A stretch of DNA of 64,000 bases from Bryum argenteum (Eukaryota; Streptophyta; Bryopsida; Bryales; Bryaceae). A model generated the notes under the pieces. That model had not been told where the DNA came from and did no database searches. It was given only the letters and a program-made list of their open reading frames with translations. The stretch covers positions 1,617,001 through 1,681,000 of the forward strand of contig CM073321.1 of the NCBI GenBank assembly GCA_037043015.1. The letters are read 5' to 3'. Below are positions 23,148-35,947 of the stretch, in pieces; positions within the stretch are counted from its first letter, which is position 1; each line of letters starts with the position of its first letter. The position numbers and the translations under genes were made by a program.

Positions 23148-23458
23148 TTTTGAGAGACCATGATGCATCAGTATCAACATGGCAAGCGGAACACTAACAT
23201 GCGGAACTCTAATAGGCGGAAGGCGGAACTCTAATAGGCGGAAGGCGGAACGCTAAGCTAGAATACCTATAGCCACAGAAGTACTATATATATCTATAGC
23301 TTGTATATGGCTATTTCATTCAAGTAATGCATATCAAAGTTAATCATTCACAAAGTCTTGGCTTTGAGATTGCCATATTCTAAAGTCTAACTTGGGATTG
23401 GGATTGTCGTATCCTGTATCTTGTGTCCTAGCATTGTAAAGATCAATTACTTACTAGA
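23148..23458 (+). repeat. Copia 5' LTR
   Basis: Starts TTTTGAGAGACCATGATGCA and ends TTACTTACTAGA; paired with 27856-28166. It contains a short internal tandem repeat (CTCTAATAGGCGGAAGGCGG). Confidence 0.9.
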
Positions 23459-23472
23459 GGTTATGGGCCCAC
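23459..23472 (+). promoter_or_regulatory. Primer-binding site: anticodon-arm of initiator tRNA-Met
   Basis: GGTTATGGGCCCAC lies immediately after the 5' LTR and is a perfect 14-nt complement of the anticodon stem-loop of plant initiator tRNA-Met (GUGGGCCCAUAACC). This is the half-tRNA priming site known from Drosophila copia, not the usual tRNA 3'-end site. Confidence 0.85.
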
Positions 23473-26400
23473 TCACGGGTTCCTGAAATAATTGCGTAAG
23501 TACCGCTTGTCTTGTCGTTCTTTTTGTCATTGCCCTTGATTTATCACTTAGTACTTGCTCTTGATTTATCATTTAGTACAAGTGATGGGAGACTCTAGGA
23601 ACAGAGACTTAGGCAACATTGACCGGTTTGATAGAGAAAACTTCCACTTATAGAAATTTCAAATGCGAGCAGTTTTCATGGGGAAGGATCTGCTGACGAT
23701 AGTTGATGGCACTGAGCCCAAGCCATCCGACAGTGGGGTCGACCAAACGGCCTGGATTAAGCGTGATAGTCAGGCAATTAGTCTTCTTTGCCAAACCTTA
23801 GACAAGAAGTATCTGGGCTATGTTGTTGCATGTACGTCTTCCCATGCCATTTGAGACAAGATTCGAGTTATCCAGGAGCAGGACTCGGGAGAAAGCGTTT
23901 ACGCTCTACAGCGAAAATTCTTCAAATGCTCGATGGAAGAAGGAGAAAGCATCGCATCTTTTCTTGGAAAGATTGATATGGTGATTCGCCAGCAGAGGTG
24001 ATACGACCTTCACTTCGTACGCAATCTTTGCAAAGATCATGAGCAACCTCCCGGCCGGTTATGACAGTGTCTTAACAGCATGGGAATGTACTTCTACCGT
24101 TGATCAAACACTGACAAATCTCACCCTCATGTTGTACCAGCAAGAAGCGAGGCTCAAGAATCGAGCACAGCAGTCGGAAAAGGTGACTGCGTATATTGCG
24201 ACCAGCAAGACCGCAAGCGGAAAGAAATCAGGGGGAACGAGTGATCAGCGACCAACTCAGACGTATGAGCAGCGTCAGGCCAGGCGGAAAGAGATTGAAG
24301 AGACAAAGAAGTCCACGCAATGCCATAACTGCAAGCAAGTTGGGTATTGGGCGAGAGAATGTCCACACTCTGCCAAGGAGGACGCTGAAAAAGAGGACAA
24401 CATCGGAGGAAAGAAGATAAGTGCTTACAAAGCATTTGTGGCGAGCATCGCACATCAAACCAGCGATGACTGGTATGCAGATAGTGGATGCATCCAACAC
24501 ATGACTGATCGGAGAGCATGGTTTCACACATTTCAACTGATAAAACCTTCACCACAGTGTTCTGTGGCGCGTATCGAAGGGTTCGAGACAAAGGCAGAAG
24601 GGGTCGGCGACATTCTTGTCACGGTGAAGACGCCTTCCGGTCATCAGATCAGCATCTTGTGGCAAGTTCTCTACGTACCAAACCTTGGGCGAAATTTTTT
24701 TTCCTGCTACAGTGCAGCTCAGAAAGGCATTTTCATGTTACATATGAAGGATGGATGCAACCTTATTCAGAATGGTATTGTTGTAATGACTGGAGTGACG
24801 AAGAATAAACTTTACCGTCTTGAGATAGAGACAGTCCTTCCACCACCCGCACAAGCAAATGTGGCGAGGTCGTTCGGATTTGAGTTCAAGAAGGAGAATA
24901 TTCAGACGTTGGCGGTTTGGCACCGACGACTAGCTCATTTGAATAGTAGTATGATTAAAAAGATGGAGGCTACTGGGATGGTAGATGGCTTGATTTTGGC
25001 CGGGAGAGGCACCGAATTTTGCGCCGACTGCGCTTATGGTAAAATCCAAAGAAATTCATTCCCATGGAATGACCCACGAACAAGGTCGAATCTCCCTGGC
25101 GACCTGGTCCATACGGACTTGTGTGGACCGATGAGGCAGACTAGCATAGGCGGAGCGAAGTACTTCATCTTGCTCAAAGATGACGCCACCAGCTTCCGAG
25201 TGATAGAATGTATCAAAATGAAAACAGAACAAGAGGTTCTTGCATGCTTGAAAAGATTTGTCGGGCAGCTTTGACGAGAAACTAGCCATGATCTCAAGAC
25301 ACAAAGAAGCGATCGAGGGAGCGAATATCTTGGCGCTACGATAATAGGCTATCTCGTCGAGATTCATGTAAAGCAGGAGTTGACCACGAGTTATACACCT
25401 GAGCAAAATGGAGCATCCAAAAGGGAAAATCGTACAATCGTGGAGGCAGCTCGAAGCATGCTGCATGCTAGCAATATCGACATGAGGTTCTGGGGCGAGG
25501 CAATTCATTATGTCGTATACATTCTAAACAGGACCGGGACCAGAACATTGGAATGCGTAACGCCATTCGAGGCCTCGCACGGCTGCAAGCCGCCAATCGC
25601 TCACATCAGAGTTTTTGGATGTGATGCGTATTACCACGTTCCAAAAGAAAAACGCCACAAGCTCATGCCAAAAGCTAGGAGAGCTGTTCTTATGGGATAC
25701 TCGGACACAAGCAAAGCTTACCGCTTGTGGGACATTCAATCGAGGAAGACTGTGGAAAGTAGAGACGTCTCGTTCGATGAAACACCCGTCAAGGATCATG
25801 CTTCCAACGGTGAAGGTCAATTCATCCATGACATCCTAGATGTGGCTCACTTGGGAGATATTTCACCATCAAGGAGTAGTGGGAGTGGTTCCGAGAGAAG
25901 TGGCAATAGACTTGAGGCCAGTGGGAGTTGTCCAACAAAGAGGTGGGGTGGTTCACGGAGCGCAAGGCATGCAGCCAATTGCTGCTCAGCATGAGTTCAC
26001 GCAAAGCCAAGATGAGCTACCCAGCAACGTTGACAACACATCGCCAAAAACCAGCACTGCTCTTGTACCGGAGACAAACAACGGCATGATTGATGGCGAA
26101 GCAGATGAACAGCTACAACGCGATGACGACGTTCCTCGTCCGGGCCTTGATGCCTCCTATCATCGCCGCGTCAAGCTCCACGCTCACGACAACCACCCCA
26201 GCGTCTCGGCGAGTGGATATATCCTATTGATCGCAGTCACTATGCTTGCACAGCCGTTGGTACGTTTGACATTCCAGATGAGCCTGAGTCATACAATGAA
26301 GCAATGCAATCACCACAACGAGAAAAGTTGATACGCGCAATGAAGAAGGAGTTCGACTCTCTTATTAAAAGCCAGACATGGGACTATCAGATTCTGCCAG

Positions 26401-27855
26401 AAGGAAGGAAAACCGTAAAGAACAAGTGGGTGTATAAAGTTAAGCTCGCGGCAGACGGAAGCGTGGATCGTTTTAAGGCTCGATTGGTAGCTAAGGGGTT
26501 CACGCAGAAGGAGGGAATCGATTTCAACAAAACTTACAATCCAATAGTTAAGTTTGACTCCATACGGACTGTATTGTCAATCGCAGTAGTGGAGGACATG
26601 AACATTACACAATTTGACGTTAGAACAGCATTTCTCTACAGAGAAATCGAGGAGGAGATCTTCATGACGCAGCCAATAGGATTCGAAGATTCCCGTCAGA
26701 TTGGGATGGTGTATAGGCTACGCAAGGCACTGTATGGATTACGACAATCTTCCAGAGTCTGGAATCATCGATTAACTCGTTTCTTACCACTTATAATCTC
26801 GTTTCAGCTTCAGCAGATGCATGTGTTTATTGTAGCACTTCCGTCCCACGATTGATCATAACGATCTTTGTCGATGATGGCATGGCGATCTGTATCGAGG
26901 ATCGATATGTAGCTGAGATCCTTTCCTTCATGGGAAAAGCATTTCGGATCACTACTGGTTACCTGGAATATACGACGGCCTGCATATTGTGAGAGATCGA
27001 GAGAAGTGAGCTATACATATAGATCAGACACGATATATATTGTCCGAACTCAAGAAGTATGGTTTTGACAAATGCGGCTCAGTTTCTATCCCGGTAGATC
27101 CAAACAGTGTTACCGACCTCAACCGTCATATGGCAGACGGAAGCGAGGTGGATACTCGGTTTCCATATGCTCAAATTATTGGGAGCCTACAGTTTGCGCA
27201 GCTTGGTACGCGTTTTGACATCTCATATGCAGTAGCACATGCCGCCAAGTTCACCGCCTGTCCTTCAACTCCGCATGTGAATGCAGTTAAAAGAATATTG
27301 AAGTATCTTCACGGCACGAGCTCCATGCGCATTACGTACAGTGCAATTGGCACCAATAATACTCTTGAGGGCTTTTGCGACGCAGACTACGCTATGGATT
27401 TGGACAACAAAAAGTCAAGATCAGGCTTTATTCTTACGTTAAATAGGGAGCCAATCTCTTGGGGTTCCCGTAAACAAGGCTGCACTGCTCGTAGCACCAC
27501 TCAAGCTGAATACATTGCAGCTCACTTGGCAACGCAAGAGATCATATGGGCGCGACGGCTACTCACCGATCTACACTACGCCCCAACGGGACCTACGCAA
27601 CTGTGGTCAGACAACCACGCTGCCATCAGACTGGTCCAAACTCCCGAGTTCCATCGCCGAACTAAGCACATAGATGTGAAATATCACATCATTCGGAATT
27701 ATGCTTATGCATCTGGCCACATTCTACTTGACTACATCAACACTACTGATCAGGTCGCAGATTTGCTCACAAAACCGTTGCCTCGTGATCGTTTCGAGCG
27801 TTTTCGAAGTCTTCAAGGTATGAATCCTTCCGATGATGCGTGATGCGAGTGGGAG

Positions 27856-28166
27856 TTTTGAGAGACCATGACGCATCAACATCAACATGGCAAGTGGAAC
27901 ACTAACAGGCGAAACTCTAATAGGCGGAAGGCGGAACTCTAATAGGCGGAAGGCGGTACGCTAAGCTAGAATACCTATAGCCACAGAAGTACTATATATA
28001 TCTATAGCTTGTATATGGCTCTTTCATTCAAGTAATGCATATCAAAGTTATTCATTCACAAAGTCTTGGCTTTGAGATTGCCATATTCTAAAGTCCAACT
28101 TGGGATTGGGTTTGTCGTATCCTGTATCTTGTCTCCTAGCATTGTAAAGATCAATTACTTACTAGA
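27856..28166 (+). repeat. Copia 3' LTR
   Basis: Same 311-bp length as the 5' LTR and about 96 percent identical by eye. It is preceded by a purine tract (GCGAGTGGGAG) and followed by the TCAAC duplication. Confidence 0.9.
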
Positions 28167-28171
28167 TCAAC

Positions 28172-31100
28172 ATCGCCTAGGTTTTCTCCAATCCGCTGTG
28201 TCGTGTCAACAGCCTTGCTAGTACATGTTAATTACTACCAATTGGCTTAACCAATTTACAAATCACACAAGTCCTTACCAATTAGACTCACTGTTGCTTC
28301 TATCTATCATTCCAATTGATTCTTCCATCTTCTTTCCTCATCAACTTTTCTATTGGATTAAACAATTGATTTGTTCTCCTCAAAATTTCAACCACGAGGT
28401 CACCTCTCAATTTATCCTGATTGGTGTTCTCTGAATTCTTAATTAGGATATCTCACATTCTTTCTTTTCTTGTTGAGATTATCTCAAATCATCATATTAG
28501 GAATACACTCAATCCTCGATCGCTAGAATCACACGCTTATCCTTTCAATTGGGTTCACTTCCCATAATTTTTGTCATTTCTTTGCTTTACAGTTTTCATT
28601 TCCCTATCAGTTCTTTTACTACTACTCAATCAGCATCATACCAAAATCCACCAAATTGAATGTTTTTATATTTCTTACTTACAATTTTTCTCTTTCTTTG
28701 GATTTCTAATTGATCATTCACACTCACACATACACAATTCACACTCACACATACACAATTCACACGCACAAATATACAATCAAATCCTACACCAATTGTA
28801 ACACATAAATTCCCGGACACATACATAAATTGCAAACATTTTGATTCTATTGACCCGAAATTCACAAATACAGGAAACACAATTGCTTAACTTCCGACGA
28901 TTCGTTCCTGGCCCTCAAGCTAAATCTTGTCCCGATCGGTTTTCCTGCCTTATGTTCTGCCTCCCATCAGCACTTACAGATCTCTATCAGTAAATACGTG
29001 TAATAATGTTCTGAAACTAACGCCAATCGGTATACTAGCAGTATTAACAACATAGGTGTGAATCTAATTAGCTATCCATTGCATTTATTCTAACCAAATC
29101 CAATTTGATGAATCTATGAAAATAAGACGGGTGCTGGTTATTGATGATTATAATCTTTGCCAATCCAAAGCAATGCCTCCCATAATAGCACATCTGATTG
29201 ATCTTAGATAGTAGAAAACAGACTTTTACACTTGTCGGGAAACTGCCGATCGGAGACGCTTCCAATCGTGCTGAAACTCCAGGTATTCAAATCTGCAGGT
29301 AATCCTACCATCGGTTCTAGCGATACCTTCTGATTGAATCTGTTTTTGAACACAATCTAGACATCAATCTTGACTAGCAGCAATTGGAAAAAAGTCCTCG
29401 CTTGCAGTACTGACTCTAATAAGATCTTCATATCTGGATAGGGATAGAAGTACCCGCTGGGATGCACATCCGAAAATTGGGTCCTCACCGATCGGGTTTG
29501 GTTGTCCTTCACCATTTGCAGCAGTCACCATTCCAATTGGTAATCTTGTACAATACACTCCACAGTTGCTTTCCAGTAGTAAATTGGGCATTGCGTCCAA
29601 TTGGTCGCCAGCTTCTCTCTCACCCTCTGTTCCTAAACGTTGCAGTGTGGCTGTCAAAGCTGCTATGAATAGTTAACCTCCAATCGGTGTGGGTAAGCTG
29701 ATGCCTCCTCCGAATGTGCTTAGTATCTTAACAACCTCGCGCCCATATCTTTAATTGTCCGATAAGCAGGTGCATAGTCTTCTAATATGAGATTGCCACA
29801 AATAATAATCTCTGTAAACAAGTTTTCTTGCCTCGACTCCTCTGCGTTCTCCCACAATTGTTTAAATACTACATTCGGTAGAGTATCTTTAATTGTCAAA
29901 CCTGCAATGAGAAAGAACACTTGCCCATTGTAGGTGTAAGCTTGCTCCAGATTGTAAGCAGGTGGGATGTATTCTGAAAGATCCAATAGGTCTGTAATGA
30001 TGAAATGCCCCCCTCTCTTGGTTCTTCTTCCTCCATTGGGTCAGACAAGATTGCTGCTTTCCCTTCCCAATCGGTGATCTCCGTCTTCAATTTAAGGTCA
30101 ACCTCCTCCAAAGCTCGAATCCAATTGGTAAGATCTACAAGATTCTACTCTTGGTAATGCTTCTCAGCATGCAATTGGACATGGCTTGTATGTAGGTTGG
30201 CATGAACCTCCTTTTGCACCTGCACTCCGCCTTTGAGGTTTCCAATTGTACAGTCAACTCCAACAATTGAATCTTGAATGCTTTGGCCTATATATTGTCA
30301 CCCATTGGGCATGGTACTGCTGCTTTTAATCGATTTGTCTGGATTTCCAACAATTGGTGTTGATTTTGGAGTTCTTTGCACTAGACTCTCAATTGCTCAT
30401 AGTCTTCAAAAATGGTTGCATGAGAGGAAACCCACCAGTATATATACGTTGAGCGTTGAGAGGTGAGCGGTGAGCGATAAAGTTTGAGCGGTAAAAAAAA
30501 ATAAAAAAAATAAAATTAATGGCCCTATTACCATGGAATGGGTGGTTCTGAAATTTTGAAATGGTTATTTTTATGCATAAAAGTACCAAAAACCGTCGAT
30601 ATAGGTCATTTATCCATATCTAAACATGGTATTGGGGTCCTACAAAGTTTCATAAATAATCCACATTTGCAAGTTTAAGTAGAAGTTAATTAAATTAGGG
30701 CTGAAATCATCATGTGTAAACAATACAATTCAAACAATATACTGGCCCCGTTCACTCACAAATACAAAATCTGAACCAAAATTTGAGATGGCCCTTTAGG
30801 ATATCAATAAATTTATTTTAAAATTTGGAGACTAATTAGGGCTAACGGCATCAATTTCCTAATACGCTTGTCAGAATTATATGTAAACCCTTCGGATTAT
30901 ATAATCTGAAATTTATAAGTACAAGTCGTCTTTCTGTGTCTTTTTGTAAGGTGTACAGAAAGACATTCACGCGGCATTGTAGCGGTCCGAGTTCGATTCT
31001 CCTCGGCCTCGTTTGAGCGTTGCATTGCGTCTTAAAGCAGCTATCTTCAGCTATACAAATACTAGACTATAGCCCCTACCAACATTGGCAAGATTCAATC

Positions 31101-31326
31101 ACCCCAATGGAAAATAAAGAAACCTTCTGAAACGTTTAGTTTGCATTGAGTTTAAAACTTAAACATTTAGATCAAATTAAGAAATCCATAAACATTCATG
31201 ATTAATAGGTAAACGTCATGGATAGATATAAAAATGTATAATAAAACCACATGTATGACCAATGCCATAGGGCAACTATAGTTATATGACCCTACGTAGT
31301 CCAAACCAAATCAGGAAAATAAAAAC
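28172..31326. other. Non-coding region rich in CCAATTGG/CCGATCGG-like palindromes
   Basis: Over about 28230-30400 the palindromic core CAATTG or CGATCG, usually within CCRATYGG, occurs about 25 times, commonly 40-100 bp apart (for example near 28237, 28934, 29243, 29486, 29530, 29605, 29677, 30065 and 30117). A short tandem repeat of ACACTCACACATACACAATT lies at about 28718-28780. From 30450 to 31326 I see only AT-rich sequence, TGAGCG-type short repeats near 30450-30490 and a tRNA T-arm-like string near 31000. Apart from the weak reading frame at 29720-30111 there is no gene. Confidence 0.55.
29720..30111 (-). CDS. Possible coding fragment, unknown
   Basis: Two overlapping minus-strand frames read like degraded protein: MEEVDLKLKTEITDWEGKAA (from 30111) and DLSEYIPPAYNLEQAYTYNG followed by VFFLIAGLTIKDTLPNVVFK. 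The amino-acid mix looks protein-like, but I recognise no family and the frames do not form one ORF. It could be a decayed exon of a gene, or chance. Confidence 0.2.
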
Positions 31327-34300
31327 ACCTAGAATGCTGATGGTGGACCACCATTAAAGTGTTGGTTACACTGATCAGCCTCATCGTCTATAAATACAAG
31401 CACTTTTGAGCTAAAGCATCGACGTCTACTATTGTCCGATAAGACAGGAGAAGGGGCAGCGACAAAGTCCTGAGCTATCCACTCCGCATAAGATGGTAGG
31501 GTGAAGGTTTGCAGAGGCCTGCTATAGAGACTTCCGTCGCCAATCAAGTGTTGATTAGAATTTGTGATTCTAAAAGTACGGTAAATGTCAATACCAATAA
31601 ATTATTAGCGATTGAAGGTGACAATAGAAGGGGGGAAAGTAAGAGATAATTGCGCACAAAATGTTGGACATTGCTTCTTCTGAAGCGGTTCAGAGTTGTC
31701 ACTGTCGTGGTCATAATTTGGAACCGAATCGCCGCTTTCTTCCTCAAGAGCCGTACCATCCACGTATGCCGATAAAAGTGTGTCAAATATCTCTTCCTCA
31801 GCTTCAACAGCAATGAGATGCTGTTCGGACGCGCGCATGCAATCACGGAAGCATCTACATAACCAGCAACCCACATCAGATGTAGAAAATTGGATGAGTT
31901 GAATGCGAGTTGGTATTAGCAACAACTAACCTGTACTAGGGCTCCAGTCCAAGACGATTCTCCGCTCGTCTGTAAGAGAATCAACAAAATATTGGATAAA
32001 GGAGGGATCCTTCTCTCGCGAGCCACGCCACGGTGCACCATCTTCCTGCTTACGAATGGAGTCTTTGCTCGCGAAATTGAAAACATGGTCCTCCTCGTCA
32101 GGAAGAATGGGCACACTTGCGTACTCTTCAGACACGTCAGGCACGGGTAAGTGCTCGGGAACGACTGCGTTTATGAAATCAATACCAAGATGCGGGTGTT
32201 TCATGCCCATCTCCTTGCATGGATATTTCATGTCATTGCTAATCTTTTGAAATCACAATAAGTAAACATGTTGTAAGCAATGTGTTCCAATTAAAAGTTC
32301 AGAAAAAAAATAATGTAATAAAATATTTAAAACATCATACCCATCTGATGTGGTTGATAATGTCCAAGACTTGCGTATTCCAGTCTTTAATTTCATGAGC
32401 TGCCTTTTGAACAACAGCTCCAATATCCCCTTTCTCCAAGTACATTGGAGGAAAAATAGTAATATTTGAAGACAAGCAGTCTCCTACGTGCTTCAGTTCC
32501 AGAAAAGGGACTGAAGCGTACTTCTTCCCGGAGTTGAAGTCGAAAGCGCTCGAAGGCGGTGGTGATGAAATATTTGTAACACTACTCGTCGAGACCTGAG
32601 TTGAAATTGCAGCGATGCTTCGACGATTCCCAACATTTCCATGAGAATGTTGAGTCAAATTTGGCTCACCAACACCTACATCAGAGTAAGCGATGGGATG
32701 ATTACGCTAAGATTTGTCTTGCAGATTTGCTCAGTCGTTGGTAGCAATATTCTTGCGTTTCTTTCCCTTTGCCTGAGGTTGTGCAGGGGCTTCGATTGGT
32801 CGTAGTGCAAAAATTGCAGGTACTGGCGGAGAAGTGGTCGCACCAGGCAAGATCAAGAAGTTGTTGTCGTCATCCTTGATCATTGCTTTAATAGCAAGGG
32901 CCGTAGAAGGTCCTTGAACCAGATGCTTCTCGTTCTGATGGACAAAGTTGTTGTGACACTCGAGAAACCAACCTCCTGTCATCAATTGAGCATTAGTAAA
33001 ACGATTCTGCTGACGAGCCGAATTTTTTTTGTATGGATCTTCCTCGACTACCACGTCTTTAAAGTCGGAGGGAATGCGCGCAGCGGCGAGGCCTCACTTA
33101 GGCACGAGCTCATGCTTGATGTATCTGCACATGGAAATAAATTTTTGCACACATGAAACCAAATGAATCTTAAGAATGCATGAGAAGAAGGTTATGAAAT
33201 AAAACACACCTGAAAACCAATCGATTCCTTGTCTCTATGCCACCCGCAATTTTCTCCAGTTTAGAGCCTTTAAGGAACTTGGAGCTCGAATTGGGCCCGA
33301 AGTAGTTCTTGAAGGGCCTTATCCAAGAGAATAAGCCTCCATTTCTCTACATAGTTTAAAGGCTTGAGAATGTTGTCATTCCAAGTAATGAGGAAGTTTT
33401 TTTGTAGATTTATAGAGCTATGGTTTTCTTCAAGTTTATCTTCAAAGTATTTGGCCGGCTGCAATTGGAGAACAGAAGTTAGAACATACGTTTTAAAAAC
33501 ATATGTGGATTCGATTAACTTGAGGACGTTGATGTGGTTACTTGTGCCTATAGAGGAGCGCGGTTAAGCGAGACACCTAGAGGTTTATTTTGCACGTGCA
33601 CAGGAAAGTGGTTGGCCTCGCGAAACTCAAACGAGGTATTCCACCATTGAAGTCATTGCGTCTTAAAATCCTTGTGACAATTTGTCGTTGCTATCAGGTA
33701 CAAGCAGTCTAGAGTGAATTTTGGAATCAGGTTTTTGCTGTAGTGCGAGTAAATCTGCAAAGGCGATGGACCATGAAGAATGTTAATAACAAAAATATAA
33801 TGAGATGTTTGGATTTTGAATAAACTTGAATGACATACCTCTTTGGCCCATTTGCCCCCGAGGTCTTTGTTCGCAACGCCTAGCATCTTATCGAATTCTT
33901 TCAAGCGAATTTTTCTTATTTCCAATTTTCTAATAGTGTCCATGGGCGAAATATGAGCAAAATATTAATCAATTTAAATACGATAAGAGAAGGGTACGGA
34001 AAAATCACAGATGTTACTGCGTATAGGAACTTCACGAAGACGTCTACCGCGAGTAGGTACCATTTGTCCTTCTTCTTCTCGTGCACTTTTTTGGAAGTCT
34101 TGTAATCCTCTTTGCTGATTAGGTCTTTGAAATCTCTGAGCTTTAGTTTCCCGAATTTCCGCATGCGATGGAGCTGGGAGCAAAAGTTATCTTTGACATG
34201 CGCATTTTCTGTAGACCTATTCACAACATTGAGTGAGATAAACATTGTATGTAGTGAAAGTGAATAAATAAAAAATATAAAACTTTAAGAAACTCACCAG

Positions 34301-35889
34301 TTAATATTGGCCAACGCATTCCTTTCTTGTCGTTCGTCAAGAATAATGCAATCTACAGAAATGTACCATGGCCTTTCATCAGGATGGTACCGCTCAATGT
34401 GCCTCCTCCATGCCGTCACTCGATGATTTTCTTCATATACGTAGAAGTACTTGTCGCTGAATTGATGGAGGTCCGGATCAGCCATCAAGATCTCCTCAAA
34501 CTCGTCATTAACCGCTTTCCAATGGGGATTTTCCAAAAAATCCTCGGTCGATTTTACATGACACAGCTCCGCCTTGGTAGAGTAGAGGGAAACGTACAGC
34601 ACACGATCACCCTCCCGGTACCCCATGTTAAACTCTTTCATGAGTTTATTGACGTCAATGTCAATGATCGATCGGACCCTCGGATGAGTTTTCAATCGAC
34701 ACACTGGAGTTTCTTGAGTCTCATCACTTGGAAGTATCTTCTCATTGTCAAGGGAGAGGAGAATTGGTGCAGTCGACTATGGCGGTTCACGAGCGGCGTC
34801 TTCATTGAATTGAGAATCGTCTGAAACTCGCATTTGTTAATTTAAAATAACAAATTGAGACACAAATATGAATTAAAATTGGATACGGCAAAATAACATA
34901 ATACAAATTATTACAATACATTATGTGATATTGTAATACAATACTTATAGCAAGAGTGAATCAAGTTAGAACTAACTCAACATAGACTTGAATCTAAGTA
35001 AACACCTAAGAGATACTTTTGCAATCGCTCTAGCTTGGATCCGACAGGCCTTAACTTTTGCAGAATATGACTTTTGGTATGCGTTTCTTGCAAATTGGGC
35101 ACCATCTACCTTGTGAGAGAGAAACACCGGAAAACCAAGAGTACTCAATGGAATTGAAATGACTGCCCTTACAACACGCCGACTATATACTACATTATGT
35201 ACACGAGCGCACAAAGCTAAGATGTCACTTTCACAATCCGCTTCTTCCTCAACGCTTTTCTTGTGCTCCATGTCAATAATCTGCACAAACCTATTGCAAG
35301 TCAACATACACATTGGAGAGCCTTCCTCAAAGCACAAGCATAGCAGCGCCTCTACAAAAACCAGGAACGAAGATAGAGCTCGCAGAGCAGGCTTTCAAAT
35401 GGGACGCCGAAACTAAAAGGGGGAAACGAATAAATTATTTTAAAAAAACCACGACACAGGAAAGCCCCGATCGACAAGCCAGGGGATCCCTTGGCCAGTA
35501 CGCGCCATCACCCAGGGTGAGCCTTCCTCAAAGCACGAGCACAGCAGGGCCTCACAAAAACCAAGAACGAAGACAGAGCTCGGAGAGCAGCCTTTCAAAT
35601 TTGGCATTCACGATTCTTGAAAAACCACAATGACGAGGAGAGTGAATCACCTCTGGTAGGTCGTCGTTTATCGTGCAATGACCGCAACTTGTTCGACTTC
35701 ACATTTGAGTGAATAATCGTTCGCCGCGCGCGTCTTCATAGCTTCACCGCGAGCATACTTATGAATCCTGTTGACCTCAGAACAAAAGCTAGATTCGAAA
35801 TATTCTCTACTTACTGCTTTGAGCGCGACATCCAAACTCCGCGTGCCTCCTTCACGGATGGTGATCTCTTCTACAACCCTTCTTGCCAT
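31327..35889 (-). CDS. ParB-like GNHR domain plus beta-class DNA methyltransferase, copy B
   Basis: Multi-exon gene, more complete than the copy at 2160-5795. Likely exons: 35889-35830 (MARRVVEEITIREGG); 35334 to about 35010; up to about 34826-34297 (KYFYVYEENHRVTAWRRHIE, WYISVDCIILDERQ); 34216-34018 (LHRMRKFGKLKLRDFKDLIS); about 33943-33839; 33754 to about 33550; about 33463-33227; about 33130-32720; about 32680-32340; about 32237-31930; about 31884-31610; about 31550-31327. The C-terminal half has PWRGSREKDPSFIQYFVDSL followed by RIVLDWSPSTG and HLIAVEAEEEIFDTLL, the motif X then motif I order of beta-class N6-adenine/N4-cytosine methyltransferases. Motif IV (DPPY/SPPY) was not located with certainty; FPPM near 32440 is a weak candidate. 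Some exons hold in-frame stops, so it may be inactive. GNHR and methyltransferase joined in one protein is a known bacterial and phage arrangement. Confidence 0.55.
35318..35603. repeat. Direct duplication, about 85 bp, 202 bp apart
   Basis: The segment 35318-35402 (GAGCCTTCCTCAAAGCACAA ... GCAGGCTTTCAAAT) is repeated at 35520-35603 with about ten differences. It overlaps the 5' part of the copy B gene. Confidence 0.8.
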
Positions 35890-35947
35890 TTCTTGGTGTT
35901 CTCCGTTTGCAAATTCCTCCTGCAAAAACAAAAAGGAGTGCATTACG

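Larger units (their letters stand above)
23148..28166 (+). mobile_element. Ty1/Copia retrotransposon fossil, near full length
   Basis: A 5,019-bp element with two 311-bp LTRs and a 5-bp target-site duplication TCAAC at 23143-23147 and 28167-28171. Parts in order: gag about 23640-24420 with a CCHC zinc knuckle at 24321-24363 (CHNCKQVGYWARECP); protease near 24470 (DSG); integrase about 24900-25600; reverse transcriptase about 26320-26860; RNase H about 27220-27830; polypurine tract just before 27856. Integrase preceding reverse transcriptase is the Copia order. The coding region is broken, with a handful of interruptions. The LTRs differ at roughly a dozen of 311 positions, about 4 percent, so the insertion is old but not ancient. 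Confidence 0.93.

Noticed and set aside
30960-31020. tRNA-like string (GAGTTCGATTCTC, a T-arm/B-box-like motif)
   Set aside because: No matching A box, anticodon arm or acceptor stem at the right spacing. At best a tRNA or SINE remnant, so not called as a tRNA gene.
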